Assembly: GCA_022059125.1 (NCBI GenBank)
Contig: JAEUWY010000001.1
Coordinates: 2,356,001-2,420,000 of the forward strand
Direction: 5' to 3'
Origin: Corynespora cassiicola
Lineage: Eukaryota > Ascomycota > Dothideomycetes > Pleosporales > Corynesporascaceae
Length of the DNA stretch: 64,000 bases
The notes beneath the pieces are model-generated. The model made no database searches. It saw only the letters and a list, made by a program, of their open reading frames with translations, and had not been told where the DNA came from. A program made the position numbers and the translations under genes. Of the stretch, positions 43,113-56,918 are shown piece after piece (the stretch's first letter is position 1; each line of letters begins with the position of its first letter).

Positions 43113-46100
43113 TTTGGTGCGAAAAAGAAGGAGCGGTAGGACTGGTGAGGAAGTGGACCGCTTTTCAAAGACGCCAAGGGAGTGGTAGATAAAGGTAGGT
43201 GGGCCAGGGCGTGGTGTTGTGGCGGGTGCGGGCGGCGAATAGGCGATGTTGGTGCCGAACTAGGATTTTTTTTTTGGAAACGGAGCGAGGGTGATGGGCA
43301 GCTGCGCAACGTTCTATCGTAGGCGCGTAAATGCCGAATGACGGGGCGGGAGTGCGTGATGGTAGCACAAGTGTATCGGTGGCCAGGCGGTGGGAATCCG
43401 TGAGGGTGCAGGGATCTCGTGAGCAAGAGGCCGGAAGCGGAAAAATTTGGTAGGGCGAGGGCTCCGGGTCAAACGTCGGTCCTCGTGACAGGCGGTGCCG
43501 TTGGCAAGGACGGTGCAGCGTGTGTCAAAGCGCGAAGACAGAGTGCGTCTTGGGGATGGATGTAGGGGGCGGTGGAACAATTTGCATGCTTTGCGAGGAG
43601 TGGCGTGCGGCGAGAGCTTTTGAAGTGGAGAGAGAGAGACGGGGAAGCGTGCGTGCGCGATGGATATAGGATTGGGATAAGCAGGCCTTGGTTGGGTGAT
43701 CGCAGAACCAGATCGAGGGGAAAGGCCTGGGGCTTCTTTTTTGTCGAGGCTCGAGGGAGAGTGATGCAGCGTGGAACAAATAACGTCAAGGTCAAACGCG
43801 TTGCCTGGGGGGGATCGCCGCACACGTGCGGTGCAGGTTCGATGAGCTTATAGGGGAGATCGGCGGCGTGGATGGGTTGGATAGAATGGCTCGCGTGGGC
43901 AATCGAGGGCGAGGCTTGTGATGTTCAGGAGTTGCGCGACAAGAAGCGGAGGAGCGGTGTAGGGCTCGACAGCACGAGGACAGCAAAAAGCGCAGCCCTC
44001 TCGATTCTTTTAATATCGCACGACGAGTATCGCGGGTTTCCCAGCAACTCTGAGGTGAGATGCTGCCTGTAGCGTGTAACGAGCCCAAGAGACGGCCCCA
44101 GTCCAGGCATTAGCCAGGGGTGTTAGTCGTGTTGAGATCGGCGTGCAGTCATACAGAAAGCCCACGCCGTCCAGCCGTCGGCCACGCACGAGGAGCTGAG
44201 GTGTAGCTCTCCTCTGCGCGCCCATGTATTTTCTACCCGGAGCTACCTCTGGTGGGCTAGATCGGTTGTTGCCGTGCGCTCGGAGCCTTAGTGCATCTTC
44301 GCTTGGTCGACGCGGGCCTGTCGGAACCCAGGGAGACGCGTGCCAAGGGTCCTTCAATCAACCCGCCCCCTCCTGGCTCTGCCCTGCCAACAACTTTGCC
44401 CTCGCCCTCATGACCTGATCGGCCTCGTTGTCGTCTTCCCCATATCGTTTAAAGCCTTGCAATCGAACTTTGCCCGCGGATGCGGCTGCCCTTCCCCACG
44501 GGCCCTCCATGCATCTCCGAAAACTTAGCCCATCCACAAACTCTTGCCTGTGGGGTAGCTTCGTTGACTGCAGCTGCTCTCGTCTACCAATCTTCGTGCC
44601 TCGCCCTGGGTCCTGCCAGTCCTCGACCTTGGTTGGTGTGGATTGACAGCGGGGAGGGGTTGCCATGGGAGGCGCGTGCCTCTTCACTTGCGCCGTTCCA
44701 GCCGGCCTCCCTTCCCCTTCACCACCAGCCCCTCAACCCAACTTGGTTCATCAAGCTCCCGGTCAGACCGAGCAGGTAAGCAGACCCGCGCCGAGCATCG
44801 GCTCCCGTCCCCTGCGTCTTCGAGAGTAGGGCCTCGAATAGCATTGTCATCGTTGCAATGTGCCCAAAACTCTATCCCCCCTAAACGGACCTGCACCTCC
44901 GGGCGAATGGGGACGGTGGGCATAACCTCATGCCTCTTGCGTCTTCATGAGGGGTCTGGTGATCACTGGCGGCCTGGGCTGCACCGCCTGGCTTTGCTCT
45001 CGTCTGAGGCCACCAGAGCTGTCATCCTCCAGCAATGACCGCTTCTCCGGCCAGACTAGGCCTCGTCAAGGTGGCCTCATTCTCCTGATGCTTCCAGGCC
45101 TATCCTCAACAGACTGTCAGCACGCTGCCTTGCTCCGCTGTCGTTTGTGCCCAGCCTGCCTTGCCGTCGCACAGTAGTGGCGCGGAGCAGCCCATAGCCC
45201 GACGGGACAGCAAACGGCAACGCGCTTCCTTCAAGCCAGAACGGTACCTTTAGACGGCTGGTCAGGTGGCTCCACCTTCAATTGGCTGGGAAAACGGTAC
45301 CATCACTACCTTCTGCGGCCGTCGGCCACCGCGCGTTTTCGGGCCGCACCCGATGCCATCGTAGCCCCTACTAAAACCGCGGGGGGTAGCGTAGCTTCCC
45401 CGGATAGTACATCCCCAGAGGCGCGACGGCGACCCTCCTTGCGAGAAAGCATACCGAATAGTGTTTCAGCACGCGACATGGTTTGGGGTAGTTCGGCGTT
45501 GAAACCGGGGCCGCCTCCGCCGAGGCGATCTTGCGCGTCGACAACCAACAGCGCACCGTCACCGGAGATTCGGAAATGAGAACATCGTAACCATACACGG
45601 AGATAAAATTGTTGTGGCTGACTGAAGTCTTCCAAAACTTTGACAAACTACCGGGGCATTTGCCAGAATGCGGGGAATGAACATGCAACCGACTGTGAAA
45701 TAAGGTAGAAGCAGGATTTCAGGAAAGCTTAAGCAGTCCCGCACTTTGTTGACACCAAGAGCAGATTTGCCCGTGGCATTGCGCCCAATCGACGGCTCCA
45801 CCTTTTGCCACCCCAGAGCCCCGTTTGTGCGAATCCCCGTTATCAACGTGGTGATGTTGCATGTCTGGGGGCCTGAGACGATATCATTAGGTTGAGTAGT
45901 CAATGTAAATAGTCAGCCTCGAGCAACTGAAAACCTTTCGCATGCTGATTGGGCTCAAATTTAGGTTCCAGGCGAAATGGCCATATTTGCCGACTGTTTG
46001 GTTCCCTGCAGAGTGGAAGGTGATGGTCGCAAAGCCATGAGGCCACAATATCATGCTCTATTCCCAGCAGAAGTGCGACCATTGACAACACCTGTAGAAG

Positions 46101-49100
46101 TTTCGTGCGTATGGCATACCGCTGGTTGGTTTCCTAACATGCACTGACGTCGGAATTCCCACCTATCTCGCAGCCGGAAACTCCGGAGTGAGGCGTGCAA
46201 CGTGCAGCATCACTGGTCGCAAACTGCTGCGAGTGCAATCTCAAAGACTGGTGCAGTAGCAGGCATCGTAACCGGTAGCCATGGTAATCGATAATCGCCG
46301 GGGCCAGCAAGCGCACCTTGTCGGACCGCTCATCAGGTACCACGAGGGTCTGGGCCGCTTGATCGCATTATCTGTGGTCTCTTGATAGACTCGTATCGTG
46401 GTCGCTGCCAAGTGGACTCGACTGTAGAGCTTGATCATCGAAGCTGGCGCTTTACCTGGGCGCATACCGATGAGGCTCACGACAACAACGCATCGGCACT
46501 GAGACGCATAAATGGGCCAGTGCAAGAAGCAGGAACTTTGGAAACAATAATGAGGGGCCATTGGCATCGCTGTTCATCGAACCAATGGATAGCCACATCA
46601 GGGCGTTCGAAACAAGCTGATGTGCTCGCCTCACCTGCGCAATTCACGCAGACATCACTCTAGCACGATGGCTAACCGTCTTGAATCATCTCGTACGTCT
46701 GGAGATTCGGAGTAGTTGCCAGACGTATCGCCGGGTCTGGTGGCGCCAGGTCGAGTGGGTAGAGAAATGTTCCGCTCCACACATGGGCTTGCTAATTGCT
46801 TTCTTTTGTCTTGTGGGTTGCCCCGTATTCAGGGCCTTCATTTAGGGGAAGGGCTTTGCTCATGCATGATGAATCTGACTTGCAGCAGGCATTGATCGCA
46901 AATCGAACTCGAAATTCCCCACTGTGGCTGGGGCTCATTCAGGGTCTGTCTTGGTGACGAACATCCATCTCTTGATTCCGCTTTCACCTAACAGACCTGG
47001 ACAGCCAAGGGCGCAGCCAGAACATGCATTGAATGGCTGCAATGTGACCATATGCCGGGCCCGACGACGGGATTGCGAAACACCAACAATGCTTTGGTTC
47101 GTTCAATTACGAGCGACCGAGAACGATATTGACCTCGCACATCATTTCCCGAAGGGATGATTTTCATGCCGAAACAGTCCGGGTCGATGACTTCAGTTGA
47201 TCACACACGTGGTTCTGGACGGGTCTGTATGCAACACGTACGAGCTCTGACGGCGTCAATATCAAGCCCATTGGACTCATTCGCAGATCGGCCACATCCT
47301 GACTCATAACCTGTACTTCCTTCTCTTAAATATCCCTCAGTCACCCCTCTTATCCGGCTCGACTTGTTCTGTTTGGAATCGATTTGTATAGCTCGGTTCC
47401 GCCCGCGGGATATCTAGTCGAATTCCAATGACCCGGCGTGCGACATGGCCATTCACGTCTTTCAAAGCTCACCGATGAGAGCAAAGAATTGGAATGGTTC
47501 GAAATTGCACCTTTGTTTTCGCCTCAAGCTCGCCTTGCTAATGCAATACCCTGCTCTTGCTCTTGTTCAGTAATCCCGCACGTAGACGAGTCGCTATCTG
47601 TGAAAAAAAAAAGCCACTGTCGACGTCCCTGGGACAACCCGATACTCTGGATAATGCGGCTTCTTACGACATCCACGAGAGCGCTTGTTGCAGCCACAAT
47701 GGAAATGCAGGGAGCACCGCCCAACATCCATCATCAATCGAGATCTCGAATCTGTTCTGCATAAACGTTCCGATATATTCAACATCATGGCTCTGTCGTA
47801 TGCGTTGGCAGTTTTTGGATGAGCTGATCTTGGTTCTTGTCATTATCCCTTGTAGCGCGCATTGGTCGAAAATCTCCAAGGAATTATGCCGGACCCACCC
47901 TTTGGTCTTCGCTAGGATCTACAATTCGAAGATGACGGCATACACATGGGAAGTAAGCAAATGTACGACATTGGGCATGCCGGCCGTATGATACCGTGGG
48001 TCCCCGGGTTACCGTTCGAGCCGAATGGTGGCAGCGGGTCGTCTGTGTCTGGTACCGAGCCGAACACTCGAAGTGATGCAACGGATCGTCCTGCCTAAAG
48101 GAGTCATTTGTATGCCTATCCACGAGAGAGCCTGGTCATTCTGCATGGTCTTGAAGATGCATGCTGGCCTCATTGCCACCACCATGCAGCTGTCATCCGT
48201 ATACTATTGAAATCGCCAGTCCGGACACCATCGACGCTCGCCTTCTATTATCGTTCGTCTCGTATATGAATGTAATTTGCGTTCCAGCATGGGGATCCAC
48301 AATATTACAGCAGCCGGTCGAACCCAAAAACAGGTTTGAAGTCCGGGCATGATGCCTTCCCTCGCTTGGCTCCCGCTTTTGGAGCATTGTAGCTCTGCAC
48401 CACAAGAAGACGGTACTGCTCTTCATGAGAGTGTTATTATGAATGTGCCTACATCTGGTACCTCAGCTCTACCTCAGCTCTACCTCATGTTAGCCTCATC
48501 CAGTGGCCGCTGTCTCGGGGTGCCCCGGATGGACCAGCTGATGGCATCCGGTGTTATTACTTTTCAGTACAGTCAGCTCCACCGAGGCTCTAGACACTCG
48601 GTGTAAGGTTCGCCCTCTCGGCCTATCGCTGATGCTATGTGTGACAGTCGGGTGTCCCGCATCGGTGGAGGGCTGTCGGGAAGCGGGAAGCCCCTATGGT
48701 TGCGGACCCCGTAACAAGCCAGATTTCTCCAACCCCGAATATTTCTATACCGGTGGTATTGATCTCTATAGATCATACTACAGTGTATTGTTGCTACTGC
48801 CGTCGTTGCCGTTGCTGCCATTCCACTGGTTTGTCGGGTGTTCTCCGCATATACGTGTCCGTGCCGCCGTTATTGCGGCCTTTTCGCGTTCCATTCATAA
48901 AGCAAATTGTGGGACCAAAGCGCTATCCGTGGATGTCTTCATATGCTTGATTGATCTTTGATCGGAAGTCTATGTCTGGTGAGGGTCGACTGGTGCTGTC
49001 GCCGCCAGACGAACTGCTTGCGACAGGTGGGTGATAGCTGAGACATTTCTCAACTTACCCGATACACCCCTGACATCTGCGCTGTGCGAAAGTGACCAAA

Positions 49101-52093
49101 GAACTTCCATCGCTTTGGTTTTGTATGCAAATGATTGCAAAATTAGGGCATTGAGACGTCGCTGCATAGCCACCCAGTCGACATTGAGCATCATGGACTC
49201 CTGTGGACGTCGAATGCCACCAATGCCCGAAAGAGCTAGCCAGGGGCGACATGATGACACTTGTATCTGTCATTTATCTGGAAAAGGAGCATGCTTGTGA
49301 CCGATCGGACGGAGAGATATCGGCGTACTGGATGTGATCGAGGGAGCAGGTCGTCAATAGACCATCAGGCCGCCTGTCGAGCGACCGAGTGTATCTGGCC
49401 CAGCACACCACCCAGGAAGCATATCTGAGGCATAAATATCATCGAGAAGCCCAAGTGCTTGTGTGTCGTGCGTGGTGGGCGAGGGTGGGGTGAGCGAAAG
49501 AAGGACTGCCGGTGCGGCGAGCAATCTTGCGCCTTAAAGCCCGCCCGAGGAGCGTCACCAGCCTGCCCCACGGTCAGGTGCACCAACCCCGGCGAAGATC
49601 TGGCGCAGTTGTGCATCGAGGTCTTGAGCATGATCAAATATCCTTTTCAAGCGGCTGGTCTCTTCGAAGCCGCTCGTGAGCTTGGAACTTTGGCAAGGCG
49701 TGCGCACCAGGAACTCATGTTACCCGGGGTCAGCCTATCAGTTACGACGTTTCCCATCTGTTGATCATGGCCGCGTCCAAACGTCGCATTGAGACGTCAT
49801 TTCGAGGGTCCATGTCGGGAGCGGCAGCTGCATCACCAAAGCCAGCGCATCTTCAGCTGTTTGATGGCCTGTGATCCAAGTATCCAGGAGGTCCATTGCA
49901 GCGTAATCCACTTCAATGGCGATCGTGAGCCTACATAACTGTGGGGATTGAGACAAAAGCTTATGGAAAACACAGCACGCACAAAAAGTTTGGCTTTTGC
50001 TTCCCACTGGAGCCATAGCCCGCGTATTGAGCATCAGCTGCGTGATTGTTCACCCCCCCCCCCCCGATTGACTACTTCATGCAAGCCTCCCTGCACCGTA
50101 CCTTGATGAGATCAAAGGTATGCTGGATGATCAGAGATCGGTATACACAGACTTTGGAGTACTTCTAGCAGCGAAGTCTGTGCATATATCCGCCTCACAA
50201 TTGTATTCTACTTGATACCCAGCTGCTTATGAGTCCCCCCTGTGGATGATGATGGCTCCTTCCTTCCGATGGCCATATCATCCTCGAGAAATATGCCTCC
50301 CCTGCCAACCCAGTCACCTTCCCATTTATCCTAGTAGATATCTCCGCCCCTGATCCCTACCCCCTCTCACATATTCCATTGTCATTTTCATACTCGATTT
50401 GGACACCCATATGCTCACTAGATTGTCCTTAGGCACTAAGTTGATTTCCCTGCCCTTCCAAGCCCGCTGTATTTCTACGATGAGATTTGTCGAGTTTATC
50501 CCGATCATAACCTTTTTCACATCTATCACGACAACGGCGCTTTCCAGTAATTCGAGACTATCAATGCGAAAGCGACAGCGCATCGGGTTCTATTCCTTAT
50601 CCTGGTCTAGCTTGGGATTGGGTTGCTGCTTTTCTTCATTTGTAGCTACCCAGAATTCATAGCGTGGCACTTTCTGTGAGTAAACTGTGTTCTTATTGCA
50701 CATAATGGTGCCTTCCTTTTGTCTCACCACCTTCTCGTTGTTTGACTTGGTCTACGAATGCTATCGAAGCAGCACCTTGGCCTCTGTCTCGCGGTAGAAA
50801 GCGCACGTCTGACCACTCCTACCTACATTTATCCTCTCTACAGTATCTTGTACCCAACTACTTTCTCAAGCTATCTCTGGTAGCCCTCATTACGGCGATA
50901 TAGTCCATCTATGAAGGCTGTGGACGCTGAAAAGTCAGGTATCCAGCTTCAGTTTACTGCAACTCTTGCCCCTTATCCTACAAATCGCCTCAGCGCTCTC
51001 ATCAAACTTCCAAAAAAGACTTTAGACTGACGAGAATAGGGGTATGCATCAGATCAGCAATTTCAGAGCTTCTTGACCTCTTCACGAAATCCCGTCGCTG
51101 GCCGCTCCACCATTGGCCCACTCGCTCGCATAAGACGATTAGCAATGCACACCTTGGCTGCATGGAAAGTACATATATACTTCGGGAAATCATTGTGTGC
51201 CCCCCTGGACGGTTCGGAAAGTGATCATTCCAACTATCACTGACCCCGATACCTCCATCTTCATGATACAATCAACCTTTCCCCACCTCCATGGACAATA
51301 CATACGAGCACGAGATACTCTAATAGCAGGAAGCTGATCCAACGGTGCATACTCCACCAGTATCCGAGACTGCACGCATTCCATACCTCCCGGCCTCCCA
51401 CGATTTGTCACTCTGGATCGAACCGCGGCACCGATGTCCTAGCCAAACTCCATGTCCGTGGCCAGGAAACGACACATGTGCTTGTGGGCAGATGAGACAG
51501 TCTCGAATACATCCGATAAATATGGGAAATACAATACCCATGTCACCGTCTAGGGTTGCGATGAAACATTTTTCTCCGATTCTGGATTGGAACCACCACA
51601 TCTCACCACCATGTACCGGCCCGCAAGTCATATGGGAACTCCACCATCAGGTAATACGATATCCTCAACAGTCTTGGGCTGCCTTCACATTGCGACTATC
51701 CGGAGAGTATACAAAAAGACCAAAGTGCTGGAAATCCATGGAAAGCCAAGCATACAGGCAATTCCATCATGCGATAAGGTCACGGAAGGAACATCACAAG
51801 CAGGAGATATGGCATGAGGTGGCTTAAAACCTTTGATGAAATCGTTAAAAGAGACGGTAGTTACATGCAGAGTGGCCGCCCCCATGGAAATCTCCCATGA
51901 CCTGAACAAAACCATCTGACCATTGAACATCCGAACTCCGTAAATGCCTGACGACCATCCCTATACACCATGGACGCCGTATCCGAAACATGTAAGAACC
52001 CTATCTAGAGCCGACGAAGATTCCAGACAAGAGCCGACCGAAGAGAGAAACATGCGAGGAGTTTATCATCGACGGCAACGGGCAAAGAACTGT
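43113..52093. other. 9-kb gene-free stretch between RMP1 and the Mei2-like gene
   Basis: GC-rich near RMP1 and mixed further right. No open frame over about 170 codons, none with a recognisable domain, and no multi-exon pattern found. It contains a C13 run at 50053-50065 and a short repeat of TACCTCAGCTC near 48460-48480. It should include the RMP1 promoter (left) and the Mei2-like 3' untranslated region (right). Fast-evolving small genes or non-coding RNAs cannot be excluded. Confidence 0.45.
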
Positions 52094-53959
52094 TCAGTAG
52101 TGGCTGGGACCAGGACCACCCAAGCCAGTACCGGGGGCCATAGAGAAGCGACCAGAAGCGCGGCTAGGAGTCGTCATGACAGCCGGGTTCGCAAAGACGG
52201 AGGTGCGAACGGACCGAGCCGAGTGAGATGGCTGACCGATGACACCTGGAGCACCATTGTGGGTGGCAAGGTACTGATTGATATACACGGTCGGGATGTA
52301 TGCGAAAGGGATAACGCCAAGCTGGCACTGACCATGAGCCTCGACGTACCACTGCTCGATGAGGCGCTTGACCGGATCGCCGACGCTACCAGCAATGCCA
52401 TACAAGTTGTTCGACTGGCTGTAGCCCATAGCAGTGGACTCCATGATGTCGCGAGGAGTGCCACGGTCATAGGCGCTAGCACGGTTGCGGTGATCGTTGA
52501 GGCCATTGACACCGTGGGGGGGATAAAGACCCATGCTACGAGCCGACTCAATCGAACGCTGCAACTTGAGCAAGTTGTCCGGTATCGGGAAAGAAACCTC
52601 GGTTCCAGCAAGACGCGGGGTACCGTTGGCGACTGCATCCGAGTAGGCCATGAAGGTGCGAGGACGGCAGAAGGGAGTCTCCTGCATGACCGAAGAGTTG
52701 CGGAACTTGGTGGTCAACGCCTCCTTGCCCTGGATGGTGGCATAGGAGACCTCAGCAGCCTTGGAAGAGCGATAACCATTCCAGTTGCGGTGCTCAAGGT
52801 TGTCGATGATGGAAATCATACCATTGACGTCATTGAAGTTGATGAAGGCATAGCCAACGTTGCAGCCGGTGCGGAAGTCAATGCGCAAGTACAAGAAGTC
52901 ATATGTGCCAAAGCAGTGCTTGTCAAGGAGAGTCTTCAGGTTCATCCAGTCGAGCTTGTTGGGTATGTTGCGCAACATGATGGTAGTGCGAACATCGGTG
53001 CCGTCAATGATACGCTCGCGACGAACCCGATTGTGCTGATCGTGCTGGGCGCCACGGAGCAAGTTGAGGTTGGGCTGCGGCAAGAGGCGGAACTGCACAA
53101 GGCGGCCCTGGTCATCGATGCGAGGGTGCCTAGCATGAGGAGAGTTGGAGGTCATTGGACCATTCCAAGCGCGGGCGTCGATGATGGACCAGGTGAACTC
53201 GGGGCACTGGCCATAGAGACCGTCCTTAAGGGTACTAGCGACGGCGCGGTTGGCAGCATCAATGGAATTGAACTCCATACGGAAGACGAACGTCTTGGAA
53301 GACTCATCCGTGTCGACGTGGATGCAGGCGCGGACAACACCGAAGACACCTATGTCACGCTCGATGAAGTTGCCGAGAGAAGCGGCATAGTCAGACTTGA
53401 AGGTGGAACCGTCATCGATGCGAAGCTTGGCGACAACGCGGATCTGGCCCTCGAACTCATTGTTGGCGGCGGTGTCCTGGCATTTGACGATGCAGAAGGT
53501 GTGACCATCAGAGTAGTCAACGGTGAAGCCGGTCTGCTCAAGCTGTTGCTTGGATTCGGTGGCGTGGCTGATGTCGTCGAAGCGAACGTGGACACCGTGG
53601 TTGTAGACAGGGACGGCCTCGACATAAACGGCATACTTTTTCATCTCCTGAGTGACGGCATGGGTCTCGTACTCCTGGTCGGAACCGGCGGTGCTACCAT
53701 CGGGCAGAGCAATGACTTGAAGGTAGCGGCTAATGTAACCGGCATCGTGGATGGAGAAATCGTTCAAGAAAATGGGGGGACCAGGAGCGGCAATGGCCAG
53801 ACCAAGAGGAGCGGCCTTGGGGGCAGCTGCAGAAGGGCCAGCGCGAACTTGCTCGGGGGAGTAGGCGGTGAAGTCAGTGCCCGTGTAGGGACTGGAAGCC
53901 GGGTGCTGACCACCGAAAGAGATGGGAGAGGACAAGTCGATTCCCTGAGAGTGAGACAT
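52094..53959 (-). CDS. mei2: Mei2-like RNA-binding protein
   Basis: Intronless protein of about 621 aa. Start 53959 gives MSHSQGIDLSSPISFGG; an ATG 81 nt upstream lies in the likely leader. The C-terminal RRM of the Mei2 type spans about residues 322-425: RTTIMLRNIPNKLDWMNLKT, GTYDFLYLRIDF, GCNVGYAFINF and HRNWNGYRSSKAAEVSYA, then CRPRTFMAYSD. Weaker RRM-like segments appear further N-terminal (KYAVYVEAVPVYNHGVHVRF and IGVFGVVRACIHV). In fission yeast Mei2 binds meiRNA and switches cells to meiosis; in filamentous fungi the role is less clear. A long antisense open frame covers the gene but has no domain. A TATATA at 54162-54167 and a CT-rich leader precede it. Confidence 0.9.
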   Translation of the reverse strand: MSHSQGIDLSSPISFGGQHPASSPYTGTDFTAYSPEQVRAGPSAAAPKAAPLGLAIAAPGPPIFLNDFSIHDAGYISRYLQVIALPDGSTAGSDQEYETHAVTQEMKKYAVYVEAVPVYNHGVHVRFDDISHATESKQQLEQTGFTVDYSDGHTFCIVKCQDTAANNEFEGQIRVVAKLRIDDGSTFKSDYAASLGNFIERDIGVFGVVRACIHVDTDESSKTFVFRMEFNSIDAANRAVASTLKDGLYGQCPEFTWSIIDARAWNGPMTSNSPHARHPRIDDQGRLVQFRLLPQPNLNLLRGAQHDQHNRVRRERIIDGTDVRTTIMLRNIPNKLDWMNLKTLLDKHCFGTYDFLYLRIDFRTGCNVGYAFINFNDVNGMISIIDNLEHRNWNGYRSSKAAEVSYATIQGKEALTTKFRNSSVMQETPFCRPRTFMAYSDAVANGTPRLAGTEVSFPIPDNLLKLQRSIESARSMGLYPPHGVNGLNDHRNRASAYDRGTPRDIMESTAMGYSQSNNLYGIAGSVGDPVKRLIEQWYVEAHGQCQLGVIPFAYIPTVYINQYLATHNGAPGVIGQPSHSARSVRTSVFANPAVMTTPSRASGRFSMAPGTGLGGPGPSHY

Positions 53960-56918
53960 AGTGTACGGCTGGTGTACAAGTGTACAAGATTTGGGTTGGG
54001 AAAAGAGAAGGTATGAAAAGCTGGACGACCAGGCAGTCAAGCCAAGGGCTGAAGTGGGTTGAGATGTTCAAGCTCAAGACCTGAGTCGAAGTGTCGAAGG
54101 TGTGGTGCGTGGTGTAGAAGGGAAGGAAAGAAAGGGAGAGAGAGGAGGAGGAGGAGAAATCTATATAGCTCCTGGGGGGAGGCGCCAACCCCGCGCGCAC
54201 TAGCGTCCTGGGGATCCCCCGGCCGTCGACAGGGCGGATGACTCCCGGGGGGTGAGGAGGAAGGAGCCAGGGACGGTGATCTGCCGCAGAACCGTTGCTC
54301 CAGACGGGGACACTGAAAAACGAAGGCATCTGCTCCTAGGCCACATCTCGACGCCGCCTACTCCGATTTTCGCCAAAAGAGCGGCAGGAGAAGGCCCTCG
54401 TTGGGATCTGTCACCTCGGTTGCTCTTAGGGGTGTATTGGCTTTGTGGATGGCGGTGCATTGAAACTGCAAGTTCAAGCCTGGGTTTGATGTTCGCTCCT
54501 TGCAACACCACAGCACTTATCACGAACATGTGGGGCACCTTCTCTGACAGCGCGCGCGCCGTACAAAGATGGCTTAGCGCCGTGCGCGGGAAATTAGCCC
54601 GCAATAGGTGCACAGCTGGGCACCCAGAGAGCCGGGAGCACGTGCAAGGAGTGAGGGTGCATGCTGAGAAGGTTCACGGGGGGGAGGGCCATCAAAAGGG
54701 CCACAGAGAGGCCCGCGGTGAAGCTGCAGCCCTTAGGCAAGGTCGGGGGCGTCTCGGTCACGGTTTCGGCCATCTCTGAGTCCCTGTGAAGCAGTCTGAG
54801 GCACTGACGGTGAAGCAACAGCGAGAGAGCGCCCACAGACACGCCCAGAGGTGCGTAACGAATGCTGGAGGGAGAAGAGGCAGTACCCTGATGCCGCAGA
54901 GCAGCATCGAAACAACCGTGTGCCCGCGCACCGTCCTTGGCCATTGATGGGGACACTCACTTATATCCCCAGCTGAGTCTGGGAATGAATCATGTACCGC
55001 GTGGACGAGATCTGGCCTGGGGGCGTTGAGCGTGTTGCGGCTTCCTTGTGGGGGAGGGGGGGGGACACCCCGGACAGCAATGCCAGGCGGTCTTAGAGGA
55101 CCACCTCGACAGCCGTCTAAACACTCGAGTCCATGTCTTTGGGTGCAGAACCACGCAGTTGCAAGGAGATGCACTCGCAAGTGATCAGAGAGTCTTGGCT
55201 TCACCGGCGCCTTCTCTACAAGTTCTATCTTCCGTCTTCCACTGTCACATCTACACTGTTGGGACACTTCGGCGGCTTATCCACGTTTTGCCGCACCTTC
55301 CGCCCCAAAATGGATTGAGAGCATCACAAAGCTTCTAGAAAGACGACCAGAAAGCATGAGTGTCGTTTTTATCCCATATTCCTTATCACACCAGTCTCAT
55401 CACGCCTGTTCCCCATCTCGGAATCTCCCACGTCCATCTTTGCAGTCAAGTGAAATAATCAAAAATGTCATGATGGCCATTTCCCAAGCATTCCGAGATT
55501 GCTGCATCTGGTAAAACATCACAATCCATGGCAAGGCAAGACGTTGGAATAAACCCCATCTTTTATTATGTCAGCTGGACAGGGGACGCCAGATTGGCTC
55601 GAGACGAGCCAAGATGCGCGCCGTTCCGCTCCGCTTTCTGACATGCAGCCGAACCGTGTGCGTGCAGATTCGGCCTCACCAATCAGTACTTCAGCATCTC
55701 GTCAATGGGATAGGTCTATCGATTGGGCCATCTCCTTGTTCTCTAGCATGCATTTGCTTACGTGTGGTTCGGAGGGCCTCGAGGGCTATTGTGTGGCCGC
55801 CTCAAGGATGATTTTCGGATGCAACCATCTTGCCGTGTGGCGCAATACAAACTATCAACCGTGTGTCTCTAGGCTATCATGCAAGGTTATGTTTGTAAGT
55901 TTCAATATCCCGCTGGTCGTTCGTCAAGTTGTTGCTTAAGAGGGCAAGGGAAGACACCCAGGAAGGAGCTCCATCCATTCTCCTACTTATCGTGCATATT
56001 GTTCAGCCACCCTTCTCATACGTGCTCACTCTTGTCCATGTCTATTAACGTCAGGATACCCTGTATGGAGATCGTGCTCACGCCAGATCTCGGCTGGCCT
56101 CGGGACTAAGACGGAGTCCTTCATTTTACTGAAAGCGTCTTCAGCCCTCGAATGCAGCCGTCAGGACGATAGGTCGTCATCGCTTGAAGCTTGGTATACT
56201 AGCCTCGGACCGAGTGGACAGCCCAGATGCCCAAGCCTTTGTTTCCCTTCACCTTCAATTACAACCTCACGGCGGGCCATCGAGGATAAGGCGTCTGGGC
56301 GGTCGTCACATGCAGCTGGTCGACAGGCTTTCGTAAGACGACGCGGGTATCGAAGCTGTTGTTTCTTTACTCTTGTGTACAGGGTAATCTCGGGGTACCC
56401 CATAATCATCTGGTGCAATTGCGACTTGGGCGTTATGGCAGCCCACCGTCATGATAACCGTATAATCATTTTACTGGGAGATAACCAACTTATTGTGGGC
56501 TCTATGACTGGAGCAATGTGATATGATGCCCGCGACACAACCGATATCCTCACGCTATGATACCCTGCGGGCAGTCCCGAAACCACAATACCACGGTTTA
56601 CATCTCTTGGTACATATTTGACTGATGCCTCATGAACACGCTGTACCAGGCTCTCAAGCAGTCGCTTAGTGTCGCTGCTTACCCTACTCTTGGCGTGCTA
56701 CTGGTCTTTCGAATTGTGCCCAACATGTCTGTATTACGTAGATATTCCCATCACCCTAGAATCACATTGGAAAGAGTGACACAATAGACCAAAGCTTGGA
56801 ATGATGGGGGGTATCATGATGCACAAGACCCGTACTCCGTACTCCGTGACTCCAACGCCATAAGAAATCCCTCGGCAATGTCGCCACAAGTTCTCCGAGA
56901 AGCCGCTCCAGCCTCAGA
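53960..56918. other. Upstream region of the Mei2-like gene, no other gene seen
   Basis: About 3 kb. The part next to the gene (to about 54180) reads as a pyrimidine-rich leader and core promoter on the minus strand, including TATATA at 54162-54167. The rest has only short frames without similarity. Confidence 0.5.
54162..54167 (-). promoter_or_regulatory. TATA box of the Mei2-like gene
   Basis: TATATA on the minus strand, about 200 nt before the start codon. It is followed in transcription direction by a long CT-rich tract (CTCCTCCTCCTCCTCTCTC) typical of fungal transcription starts. Confidence 0.5.

Noticed and set aside
51944..54016. A 690-codon plus-strand open frame
   Set aside because: It lies antisense to the Mei2-like gene. 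The minus strand encodes a clear RRM and the plus translation has no recognisable domain. It is a codon-bias shadow.
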